Shown here piece after piece: positions 26,101-37,700 of a stretch of 64,000 bases of DNA. The position numbers and the translations under genes are program-made. The stretch covers positions 76,300,152 to 76,364,151 of the forward strand of contig NC_083597.1 of the NCBI RefSeq assembly GCF_020882245.1, given 5' to 3'. The notes beneath the pieces are model-generated. The model searched no databases and had not been told where the DNA came from. It worked only from the letters and a program-made list of their open reading frames with translations. Position 1 is the first letter of the stretch. Every line of letters begins with the position of its first letter. This DNA comes from Rhopalosiphum padi (lineage: Eukaryota; Arthropoda; Insecta; Hemiptera; Aphididae).

Positions 26101-27943
26101 ATGTCATTACGCTATTTGCCTACATACCTACTTAAAAAGAAATTAGTCATCACTCATTAAAAAAAAAAACTATTTTAAAAATCAATATATTCACCACTCC
26201 GCGTCAACAAAATGAAAAGTGAAACTTATTTGTCTATCCACAGATTACGTTTAAGGAAATGGCTATGCGTTTCGGGTCGTGACTATGAGTTTCGCCTATT
26301 GGCTGTATAATAGAATAACTGTTGAACTTTTTTAAAATGTACTTTTACGCTTCGTCGAATGAGGCGGACAGCGTAGAATAGTATAATACTATATGCTGTG
26401 TGCACAATGTTGTGCCTTGTGTCAGTGTTGTTTCCGTGTTACAAACTTTGAACATACCAAATTTGTATTCAGCATTTCCAATTTTAAGTATTAATCTTCA
26501 ATAATAGAGTGAATAGAGATAATAGATCTACTGTCAACTTTATGAATACAAATACATATTAACTGCGTTTTAAAATGAATTTTTACAATATTTCAATGTT
26601 TTTAATCAAGTTATGATTGTTATGAGTATTTAAAATATTAAAATTTAAACATTTTCAGAACTCGCTTTATAAATAAAAATATCGCCAAAAACTATGTATA
26701 AAAACACAAATAATGTTCTTACATCTAACTTTTATAATATCAGGTGAATTAATTATGTTATTAAAAGTTACTACAAAAAGTTGGAACTGATGTACACAAA
26801 TTTGCCATGTCGTACGTTAGTAAGACAGAGACCAACATAATAATATATTGGTATACGAATGTGGTGACCTCATAATACAATTTATTATACTTAAAAATCG
26901 TCTATTTTTTAATATCATCGCGCTGAATGGTCGATAAATTAAAATGTATAATAGACAGAGTTAAAAATCCTTTTGTCGAGCACTTCAAACACATTAACTT
27001 TTTAAGTTCGCTGTCGAATAACCGTACGTGAATCGCTTATCGACTCTCCGTAAACATATCCATGTTATATTAATTCATACATACATAATAAACGTGTATG
27101 TGTGTTTGTATAATATTATATGGGTACTATCGAGGAACGGTTTTTAATCAAATATTTAAAACGTAATCAACTCTGACCCCGTGCAGTAAGTATACATGCT
27201 TAACTAGTACTGCTCGGTGGCCTGACACATACTTGTTTCACGAATAATTCATTTGGTCACATTATCCCGTTTTTACACCACGGAACGCGAACGACGTTAA
27301 AGACGGTGCCTACCTACCGCCGTCTCCGGATTTACGGTGCGATTATTTTTTACTTCCCGAGTTTTCTCGTTCAAACCACGTGCTTTTCTTTTTAAAGCAC
27401 TTCCCGAATTTATTATGCAGCTTCCGGGTTATTATTTTAATAGATAGGCCGTGGAAACAAATATTACGTAGGAACTAGCAAATTGCGATTCACTGCTATG
27501 AAAATAGGTAGCAATAATCCAACAATACGTTTGCACATAAATTCGTCTTTTCTCGTTTACCCCACGTCATTTATATGAAACAAGATGTTTTTTTTTAGCA
27601 CAATACACTATAGTAATTTATTGCTACAACTTATAACTCTACATCGCTATAGTAAATTTTCATGATCAAAATAAAAAAATAAACAATTTTATGAACACCA
27701 AAAATATTAGTTATACATTTGAGGAAATATTATTTTATAACTTTATTTTTATTTTTAAGTCTTCTTGTTTATTATTTAAACATAAGACGTATAATTATAA
27801 AGTAAATATAAAAATATAAATTATACTATACTTCCAGATGACTGCTAAATAGAGTGCATAAAAAAAAACAAATACATACACAATAATATGTACATATTAA
27901 AAAATGTATTAGTGACTAGAGTTATTTACTTATAATTTATATA

Positions 27944-28112
27944 CAGTAGAATCCGCTTAATTGGAACACATTGGGCGGTGACCTATTTGTCCCCATTATC
28001 CGACTGTCCCGATTAACCGAATAACTAATAAACCGATACATTCGTTCGGGACTATGTCCCTATTAAGCAGTTGTCTCATTTATGTGGTGTCCCAAATAAA
28101 CGGGTTCTACTG
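27944..28112. mobile_element. pogo-like (Tc1/mariner) MITE, 169 bp
   Basis: The ends are inverted repeats beginning CAGTAGAA. The left reads CAGTAGAATCCGCTTAATTG and the right, inverted, reads CAGTAGAACCCGTTTATTTG. About 21 of the first 25 positions agree. Both ends are flanked by TA (27942-27943 and 28113-28114), the target duplicated by Tc1/mariner transposases. The CAGTAGAAyCCG start and the interior TGTCCCGATTAACCGA are typical of pogo/Tigger-type elements. The element is too short to encode anything and is non-autonomous. It may have several relatives in the genome. Confidence 0.86.
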
Positions 28113-28114
28113 TA

Positions 28115-28939
28115 TACATATATATGTGCGTGTACAATTTAATATGTAAAAATTGTGTATATCATAAACATGTACATATTTATGCATATTAAAATTAAAA
28201 ATATTGACAGTTATTTAAAGTTCGATAAGATAACTATAAACTGCTATAAATAATTTGGGAAAAAACCACGCACTTGTACAATATTCTCTATTATTTTATC
28301 TTATATAATTTTATCTTTACATAGAGGTGACCGTTAACGGAAATTTTACTATATTATTAATAGCTTAATCTTTGGCTTGAACTGTTACATAAAGGAAATA
28401 AAACATAATTATTCAATATATTATTTTAAATATTATTATAAAACATTTTTGATTTTTGTTTTCAGTAGAAATATAGAAATATTAGTATCGGTAATTTGTC
28501 TGTATAATATTGTGTTATTTCAGTTAACTGCTTGCGAAATATTTTTTGATAAAAAGAAAAAAAAATTGATTAAAATTTTGGGGTCATGTTAATTAAAAAA
28601 AAACATAAAAAGCCCCCCTTAAATTGTATTTAATTAAAATATATATTATTATTCTCTATACACTGATCGGGTGCCCGTGATAATAATTACAATAATAAAT
28701 ATTATATTTTTATATGCTTTTATTTGCGGACGTTATGCGAAGTTTTCATATCGGTATACGAGTATTAAGCGAAAATGCTTCTTTTTTATTTTTTCGCAAA
28801 ATGCATTATTTATTAATCGGCTGCACGTGGTAAACATAATATTTACATTATAATATATATTATAATAAATATAAAAATGAACAAGTATACGAGTATTATA
28901 TAGTCCGCGTGTTGCTGTATTATATACGTATTATTATTA
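28115..28939. other. AT-rich non-coding stretch
   Basis: No gene was recognised. The ORFs at 28377-28592 and 28671-28853 are Ile/Tyr/Lys-rich chance frames. Confidence 0.55.
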
Positions 28940-29240
28940 TTATAAGCCCGCCGGAGTGGTGTTTACCTTAAGCCCCAGCGTTTTCCATAACGCGGTGGTA
29001 GCACACGCAGATTGTTCCGGCAGATATGAATAATTAAGTGATAATCATCGTATCTCGACGTTTCAATCTGACGATGCGCCGACCGCCGCCGTTAAACGTG
29101 AGCAATTTTTCTATTTATTTCTCTTTCCCTTCCCTCATATCTGTTTGTCCTCTTAGCCGCGTCGAAATGAGATGGCTGATGCGTTCTTTTTCCGCCCCGT
29201 CTCGTTTCCCGACCTTTGTATCTTCTTGCCATGGTTGAAA
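28940..29240. promoter_or_regulatory. GC-enriched island
   Basis: About 300 bp with CpG-rich patches (CGATGCGCCGACCGCCGCCG near 29072) and a pyrimidine-rich block near 29110-29160 ending CTCTTAG, which could act as a splice acceptor. The 66-codon frame across it has no recognisable domain. It may be regulatory, or an untranslated exon. Confidence 0.25.
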
Positions 29241-29340
29241 TGCAATTTTAAACGCGAGCAATATCTAGCTATATACAATATATATATATATTGTATATAT
29301 ACGTACAATATTTACAGTACTACCATTTTATTATTATATA

Positions 29341-29943
29341 TACAAGGTGATCCATTCGAGTGTCTACACTCTACACTATGCGTTATATCGAAAAGTTTAA
29401 ACATTTTTGAAAACTTTTTTTTTACACAACTGAATCTTGTGACGATACAACCTCAAAAAATTATGTTGCTTGAAACATTGTTATCGTTATCATTTTGTAA
29501 GTTTTACTTTTTTAAATTACTTCATACATTTTTAATTTAATATTCTGTATAACAATACTTTTTGGAGTATTTCGAACTAGTAGGTATGAATTTCAAACTA
29601 GTATAAAATTAGCTATAAATATTCAAAGTTTAAAAAAGTGGCGCATGGTTATCCCACATTATAATATTGATACATTATTACACGCCCATCTAAACTTTAA
29701 TACTAATAATTAATTATTCATATAAATAAATAATAAATATATAAATAATAACTGGACATTTTATTTCATAATATAATATATTTAATGTCATTGGAATGCT
29801 CCGGGATACGATATGTTTAATTTACATATTATATTGTTTTTTGGAAAAAATACAGATTCATATTGCTTTGTAATTATGTAAAAATAACATTTTTAGAATA
29901 ATTCGAAATAATGAGCGTAGATACTTAAATGAATCACCTTGTA
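29341..29943. mobile_element. mariner-type terminal-inverted-repeat element, about 603 bp
   Basis: The left end reads TACAAGGTGATCCATTCGAG and the right end, inverted, reads TACAAGGTGATTCATTTAAG. The similarity continues through TCTACxCTC, giving roughly 30 bp of inverted repeat with a handful of mismatches. Both ends are flanked by TA (29339-29340, 29944-29945), compatible with Tc1/mariner-type insertion. The interior is AT-rich and non-coding, so this is a non-autonomous copy. The superfamily call rests on TA flanks and terminus style only. Confidence 0.68.
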
Positions 29944-29945
29944 TA

Positions 29946-31512
29946 AATTATATATTGATATATACATTTGTCTGTATTATATAAGTCAGTATTGACGACA
30001 TTTTGCGTCGTGGGATTGAAACATAAATAGAAATCACATGGTTTTGGAGACCTCTTATTCGTAAATATAAAATTAAACGCATGACGTACCGACGGTGCTA
30101 GTTTTGTTCTTTTCAATACACTCAACCGAATGACACTTAAATAGTAAATCTATATTTTAGGAAAACATTGCATATTATTTATATTTGTATAAGTTATCAT
30201 AGACGTTGACATGCTGTACTGATAAAATAAAGTATCAAAAATATTTTTGTTTGGAGCGTAAAATATTAATAATTGATATACTTCGTGATGTTGTATACGC
30301 GATTTAAAATATAGATATCGCAATTAGTGACACTTCCCTTCAGTTATCTAATATTTATATTTGTTCTCGTCATTCAAATTCTGCGTATTTCAATCCATGG
30401 TGTTGGTATCCATATATACATATAACGCACTATAGCCTTTTTTATATTGTCGACTATGACGTATAATAGGACCATATAAGTCCATATAATATGTTTATTG
30501 TGTTAGGAATAATATAGTATTGAGTAATACACGATGAGCTACCAAACACAGTCGATCAGTCTCGGTAAAATGGTCGTTTTTTACGCCACGAATAAGTAGC
30601 CTCATAAATTTCATGTGATATTAGATAATGGCTGTGCGCTAATGAAATTATATTAAATTTTAAATCACGAGACCGGAAGTATTCAAATAGAGCTGGTCCA
30701 AAACATCATTATTGTGGATCACGGCCACGATGTGCATCAACCAATCACAAACTACTCTGTGTAATTTGAATATAGAGAGTACCTACGTGCCTATAGATAT
30801 ACTAGTCATTCAGTAATAATAACCTGCAGGTTACTAAATTATTATTTAAATAAATATAAAAATGTTAACAAATGTTCGTACTATTGTTTTGTAATCCCAG
30901 ATTAATTTGAAAATGAATGGGAATTTTTTACTTTTGACTACCGCTCCCCCCAAAATATTTTAAACTAGATCCAATTTTCTACCGGAAACAAACTTTAAAG
31001 TTATAAATCGAAACATTTTTATACAGTAAATATTTCCTTCAGATAAAAAAAATTAATAAAAAACACATCGTTATAAAATCACTCCACTCTGACTCGAATA
31101 GAAATAAATCAACATTCGAATAAAAGTATGCATTGTTTATTTTTTTTAAATTTAACAAAATATTAAAATATTAATTTAGGTATAATCATATAATGTAATA
31201 CTTTTACAACAGTCAACGATTTATGTATGTAGCTATTTGTTCAGCAAAAATATTATCGATAAACGACGGTAATCGCTTTATATGTGTACGGGATTATATT
31301 ATTACTTCCGATGATAAATTCTACGAAACGAGTAGGTATAACAATCAATAATTAACTTGATTGGGCCATTATATTTGATTAAATTTTTTTTATCTTTTGC
31401 TCTCTCTCAAATGAAAAAAAATTCTATCGAAGGGTTAGACGACAGTCGCGATTACGCATATTAATTGCTTTGATGGCTAATTATTTTATGCATATATGTA
31501 GAATTAATATGT

Positions 31513-31547
<35 letters not shown>

Positions 31548-34332
31548 TATTCCCGATCATTCGTTACAACCGAGAATAACACGTAAAAAGCAATAATTTA
31601 TTATTCAAAAAGCCATTTTTTTTTTGAAACTTAGGTCCATTATATACACTTTTTCGAATCCCGTGAATTGCTGAAAGGCTTTTTCATGTTTGTCACGTGG
31701 GGTATCTGCAAATTCATTACCACTACTGTCACTGTGTCGATCGTATCTACCTCCTACCGTCCACGGACGAATGATGACCGGCGGAGAAATGTGTTTTTTA
31801 GTGTCCCGGTCTGGAGTCGGAGTGTGAATCGAATTAAACCAATGTTCTCGGGAAATCGTTAGCTCCACCCTCGATAATATTCGAGCGAGCCCTACTATTC
31901 CATTTAACCGAAAGAAACCACCAACCAACAGCCACATTCGAACGTCTGACTTTAACTCCGTTATTCAGGAGGTAAATTGAAAATCACCGTTCATAAATCT
32001 CAATTAAACTATTGTCGGTTATTATTACATAAAAAAAACTCGTACCACAATCCGTGGACGCTGAATGTTTTTTTTATAATAATTCCTGAGTACAGTAAAT
32101 ATTATCGACTATTGTCATAAAAATCTGAGCATTTTCATGTCGAATATTGTGGGTTGATTGATATTATGATAATAGTCAGCATACTTTTGGCCTCGAGCCA
32201 TGATTATGAACAATCGATAATATTTAAAAATACATTCAATATTTATGGTACATGAAGGTATAACATAATAATATGATATGGTTTATTAGCTATATGGAAC
32301 TGCGTCAGAACGGTTGAGAAGAAAAAACATTATTATTATACCTATAATATGATCAATAGCACTTAAACAGTAATATATTTTACAAATGTTAGCAATATAT
32401 ATTTATTGAGTAAAAAACAGATTTGTACAAATTATATAGTTAAAAAAAATATTCGGGCAAAAAAATATAAAATTATAAAACTAATTGCAATGAAAATTTG
32501 TCATAAGTGGAAATAATATTATATACTATTCGCTTTTAAACAAAGGCTATAATTTAAAATTAAATTTAAGTTAAGCAAAGTTTAAATCCAAAATTAAGTG
32601 TAGACGTATAGTTATCACATTATCGGAACCATTGACCGAATGTTTTGATAAATACATGTTTTCAAAATATTTATATCCTATTGGACGGGGATTAATAACA
32701 AAAACCGTCCGACTCCGGAATAAGCGACGGGAAATAATAATAATACGATGATTGATATCTACCAAACTTATTATATGATTAAAATATGTATATAGGTATA
32801 AATAATATGTATATATATATATATATATAGATATCCGCCTTTATATATTTTTTAATTATTTTTTTTTCTCACACTAGTATAATTTATTATTTTTATATTA
32901 ATGTATTGCAGTAGTCACTGCTTGATTTTTTTCTATATTATTGTTTTGTTTTTCCCGGTGGTATTTAACATTTTATTTGTAGTCATTTTATTCATGACAA
33001 TATTATTAAAATAATACCATGTATGAATTGTCCTTACAAGTTATAGCATCGTCATATTTAATGTAACGTATAATTAATATTTCGTTGAATAACTATATTA
33101 TATTAATATTAAACGCAGGAAATTCAAACATCCACTATGCATAGATTTTTTTTTTGATACAAAATATGATTTAATTAAAATCAATTCAGACGATTGTTGT
33201 TGATTTATGTATCGACTATTCCGCCGACCGCGGACGGTCACCTCGTTGCTCATAACGCGAAATCGCCAATAGTCACTAATTTTATTTTAACGCTAGCTGT
33301 GTATTTTTGTATATTGAAAAAGCACCAATATTCTGCATACCGGTATAAATAATTATCGGTAGTCCTAAATACAGATTTACCGTCTCTTCAGTATTTCCGA
33401 AAAAATATTTTAGATGAATATTTTATTTTATTATTAAAAAAAAAAAAAAAACAATTATACCTATTAAGAAAATTGTTTTAAACGTTCGTAAACAGTAATT
33501 ATGTTATCCCATTTTTTTGGATTTTACCCGTAAAATTCAATTCTATTCATCGGTTTAACTAACATAAGTATAATGCATACTGTATAATTGATTATTAATC
33601 AAAATGTAAGTTATTGATAACAAATCAATGATTATGCTTGGTTATTATAATATTATCTATTATATTATTCACTGTAATGTTTATCATTAATTGACATATG
33701 GGTACGGTAATTAGAATTCCACTTATTGGTACCGGGTTGATACTATATACTATATTATAGTATGGACGAATCGTAAACATAGGTAGTTGAGGCTTAATAT
33801 ATTAATAATTTTACTGTTGGAGTAACATGAATCTAGTTAATTGGATCCTATACGGATACACGTTCCTTTAAGCCTAAATAATTCTCACTTTTGTTATTTT
33901 TTACGGTAATGCGTATATTTTAAAATTGTAAAACTTAGAAAACACATACATACTTGTCACTTGATATATTACAGTGATATTATGTCATAATAAAATTATT
34001 ATTTTTAATACGATAAATTGATTATTATTATTATATTATTATAATTTACAAAAAGTTATAAATGGTGTAGTAATCATAGTATACCTAAACAATTTCAAAG
34101 GTAAAAACAATCTTGTGGATTACCCTTCTCCACAGAGGCGTTTCATATGGTGGATCATATGAATAAGGATTTATCCATTATCGTATGGAATTATAGTGAG
34201 AAAAATAATTTCTGTCAACAAGTTAAGTATATATTATGTTATAATATGTTATAGAATCTTGTTATGTGAATTATATATATAAGGTATTTCTATAAAAAGT
34301 TATATTACCAGTTACCACATATTTTGATGTAT
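29946..34332. other. AT-rich non-coding stretch
   Basis: It contains a (CA)n microsatellite, a (TA)n run at about 32812-32829, and poly(A) near 33437-33451. A GC-richer patch at 31650-31940 carries a 110-codon minus-strand frame of uncertain nature (see findings). CCAAT-like and TATA-like words occur but mark no clear promoter. Confidence 0.5.
31517..31547. repeat. (CA)n microsatellite
   Basis: About 15 uninterrupted CA units. Confidence 0.9.
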
Positions 34333-34336
34333 ATAC
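34333..34336. repeat. left 4-bp target duplication of LTR retrotransposon
   Basis: ATAC precedes the 5' LTR and is repeated at 39558-39561 after the 3' LTR. A 4-bp duplication is usual for several Ty3/gypsy lineages. Confidence 0.85.
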
Positions 34337-34595
34337 TGTAGTAATAAGTGATAACGGCGACATCTTTTATTATTACTATTATTATTATATTATTATTATT
34401 ATTATTATTATTCTTTTGTTATTAGTATTAACCGACGCTCCGTCGCGTACGCGTCGTCTCCGCGTCACAACGCCGTTCTCGGAACATTTATATTTTACGT
34501 TTTGTTATATATTATATATTATTTGTTATTTAATTATATTAATAAAGTGTATGTATGCATCATAATTATACTGTAGTTGTATAGAACGCCCTACA
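34337..34595 (+). repeat. 5' LTR (259 bp)
   Basis: It begins TGTAGTAATA and ends CGCCCTACA, the expected TG...CA boundaries. It contains an (ATT)n tract, then a CpG-rich block near 34436-34480, then an AT-rich part with TATATATTATATATTATT. An AATAAA signal lies at 34541-34546, which would define the end of R. Transcription of the element should start within this LTR. The exact start site is not visible. Confidence 0.95.
34541..34546 (+). promoter_or_regulatory. polyadenylation signal AATAAA in 5' LTR
   Basis: AATAAA lies 50 bp before the LTR end. The copy in the 3' LTR (39503-39508) would be the one used to end the genomic transcript. Confidence 0.6.
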
Positions 34596-34598
34596 GAT

Positions 34599-34613
34599 TC
34601 AGAAGTGGATTCG
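34599..34613 (+). promoter_or_regulatory. primer binding site, tRNA-Leu type
   Basis: Three bases after the 5' LTR the sequence reads TCAGAAGTGGATTCG. Eukaryotic tRNA-Leu (CAA type) ends ...CGAATCCCACTTCTGACA-CCA, whose complement contains TCAGAAGTGGGATTCG. The site therefore matches 15 of 16 bases with one G missing from the GGG. The complement of the terminal CCA is absent, so pairing begins several bases in from the tRNA 3' end. The tRNA assignment comes from memory of tRNA sequences. Confidence 0.7.
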
Positions 34614-34732
34614 TTTTTATTTTTATAATATTATTACGCGTGATCGACGACCGTAAATTGTATTAACAATTAGGCAACTGTATATTGTTCGTAGTTCATT
34701 ATCATATATTCATATGTATAAATTAGTGCAAG

Positions 34733-37700
34733 ATGAATAGTGCGAATTCGGATTCCAACGTGGATTCTACGCGGTTTTTGCGAAACGGGAAAGTTCTTCC
34801 GTCAAATAATGCAAATCATGATGGTGAGGCAAGCGGTGAAAATGTACCTAACCTACAAATATCAAACGATGACCGATCGCACAATTCGGGTAGCGATGCG
34901 ACAGTTGGTAACAGTGACGATGATTTACGCACTGTGTTATCAGAATTAATGCTGCAAAATAAATTGCTGTTAGAACGCTTATCACAGGAACAAAACAAGC
35001 ATTCAAGATTATCAACAAATAATAGTATCAACTCAGCTATGCCTGTTAACACGGAAAATCGTAATGGATATTTCGTTATGCCAGATTTTAACAACTCGCT
35101 GACCGAGTTTTCGGGACGTGAAGCAGGCCAAGAAGCTCGGCTGTGGATTAATTCGGTCGAAAGTGTTGCCAGGCTACATGGATGGCCAGAAAGTTTTAAA
35201 ATGGAAATTGTTCGGACTAAATTAGTTGGCCCCTCGCGTAATTGGTATATTGGCCGTACGTTTACGTCCTGGAGTAGCTTTGTCGACCAGTTTGAAAATA
35301 CGTTTATCGGACATACACTTGACACCGTCGATCGAGTCCGTATTATGTCTAACCGTGTGCAAGTGAAAAATGAATGCGTATTTGAATATTTTCACCACAA
35401 GTCTAGACTTTGTCGCGAAATTGGATTGTCGTTCCGTGAAGAAAAACGTCAGATCGTCGAGGGTCTGTACTCCCGTGATCTCTGTAATTATTTATTGGCA
35501 CGAGACCACTTGAGTGAAAACGAACTTTTATCTGATTTACGTACATTCGATTCCGTGAATGTTGCCCGAAATATTCGTTTTCGAGCGGGAGAGTATCCTA
35601 CCTCGAATTACGGCGGTAACCAAAGTAATAACAAAGCAGCTCAGCATCCGACAACGAATCATCGGCCGGCAACAGGAGATTCGACCAAGGCTCAACCACC
35701 GGCAAAATCATCGAACACCCGTAAGCAGAAAGACCTGTCTCAAGTCACGTGTTTTAATTGTAAAACAATTGGACACTTCGCGAATGTGTGCCCAACCCGT
35801 ACCTGTCAAAAATGTCGCAGCTTGGGTCACTCCGAACGAAATTGCCCCGACTTCCGGAAAAGCCAGCAGAACGACGGAATTGGTGAGAATGTATCACTTT
35901 TAGAAAAGTCACCTCAATGTATTGTACCCCCTTATATGATAAGTATTACTATTAAGTACCCAAATGGTGTTTCGTCCGACGTAATTGCACTCGTCGATAC
36001 AGGCAGCCCCGTTAGTCTTTTAAAATCTACCGTAGTTCCTTATGTATCTGGAGTTGTACCTCCTAGATCTGATTTGGTTGGTATTAATCAATCTAGACTT
36101 AGTGTAGTTGACCAATTCTCCGCTGACATTTTTCATACTGATCTCGACATTCCTATTAATATAAATTTTCATGTGGTGCCCAACGATACTATTAAGAGTG
36201 ACTGTTTGTTAGGGCGCAACTTTTTATCTCACCCTCGCATAATTTTGAGTGTTGAGAATGGAACATTTTTAATCAATTTTAAGAAAAAAAGTGACAACAT
36301 TTCTTTTGAAGAAATTTTATCTATCAATTTTAAAAGTGAAGATAATAGTAATTTAGATATTGATTTAAATATAGAAAAAACATTACCAATAAATATTAAA
36401 ATGAAGGTTAAGCAAATTTACATAGATTCATATTTAACTGGTAGTATTGTTGATAGTAATGATAATAATGTACACCCAGAAATGGTTATTCAATTAAAAA
36501 GTGATAAACAATTTTATTTCAGACCGCGGCGTCTATCCTTTTATGAGAAAGAGTGCCTTCAAAAATTATTAGACAATATGTTGAATAAAAAAATTATTAG
36601 GCCTAGTAAATCCGAATATAGCAGCCCTATAGTTTTAGTAAAAAAGAAAAATGGTGACTATAGATTATGTGTCGATTATCGCGAGCTTAATAAGTTTATT
36701 GTGAAGGACAGGTTTCCCCTTCCATTGATAGATGATAACATAGATTTATTAAGGGGTAAAAAATATTTTACTTGTCTGGATCTGAAGGATGGATTTCATC
36801 ATGTTAATATTGCTAAAGATTCAATAAAATATACTTCATTTATAACACCTTTAGGTCAATTTGAATTCTTAAAAATGCCTTTTGGGTTAGCCACGGGTCC
36901 CTCGTGTTTTAGTCGTTTTATTCAAGACATTTTTAGTGAGTTTATTCGGAAAAAAGAAATAATTGTGTATTTTGATGACATAATGATCGCCACTGAGACT
37001 ATTGAAGAGCATTTAGATCTGCTTGATAGGATTTTGTGTGTTATGAGAAACAGGCGACTTGAGATACGTTTGGATAAGAGTGAGTTTCTCAAATACCAGG
37101 TAGTCTATCTTGGATATAGTGTAAGTCGACTTGGAATCCAACCAAATCCTAAAAACATTTGTGTCGTTCAAAATTACCCAGTTCCAAAAAATCATAGGGA
37201 ACTTCAAAGTTTTATAGGCTTAGCATCTTATTTTCGACGCTTTGTCCCAAATTTTGCAATCATTGCTAAACCTCTTTATAGCTTACTTAAAAAGGGAATT
37301 ATTTTTGAGTTTGGGGAAGAGCAATTAAAATCATTCGAGTCTATTAAAGAAAAGTTGGGAGCACAGCCTCTATTAGCTATTTATGACCCAAAAGCGAGCA
37401 CAGAACTTCACTGCGACGCTAGCAGTCATGGGTATGGTGCTATTTTGCTTCAAAAGCAAGCTGACGACAATTTTCACCCCATATTTTACTATAGTCATAG
37501 AACTACAGAAACTGAGTCACGTTATCATAGCTATGAGCTGGAAATGCTAGCTATTATTAATGCTATTAAGCGCTTTCATGTATATTTATTAGGTATACAT
37601 TTTAAAATAGTTACTGATTGTAATAGCGTAACGTTAACACTACAACGAAAAGACATAAACCCGCGTATAGCTAGGTGGGCCATGTTTCTTCAAAATTATT

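Larger units (their letters stand above)
21141..27941. other. AT-rich non-coding stretch
   Basis: No gene was recognised over 6.8 kb. It holds a G10 run (about 21867-21876), (TA)n tracts (22922-22970), a (CA)n plus poly(A) tract (23109-23136), a palindrome GAAGGCACTTGCCTTC (about 23152), and patches of higher GC near 26200-26460 and 27160-27440 that may be regulatory. A 106-codon minus-strand frame at 24111-24431 has no recognisable motif and is Tyr/Ile/His-rich, so it is probably chance. Confidence 0.5.

Noticed and set aside
29172..29540. 122-codon plus-strand frame
   Set aside because: It crosses into the inverted-repeat element at 29341 and is Ile/Tyr/Phe-rich; no domain.
34816..35325. 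169-codon minus-strand frame
   Set aside because: It is antisense to the Gag part of the retrotransposon and is a shadow of that frame.
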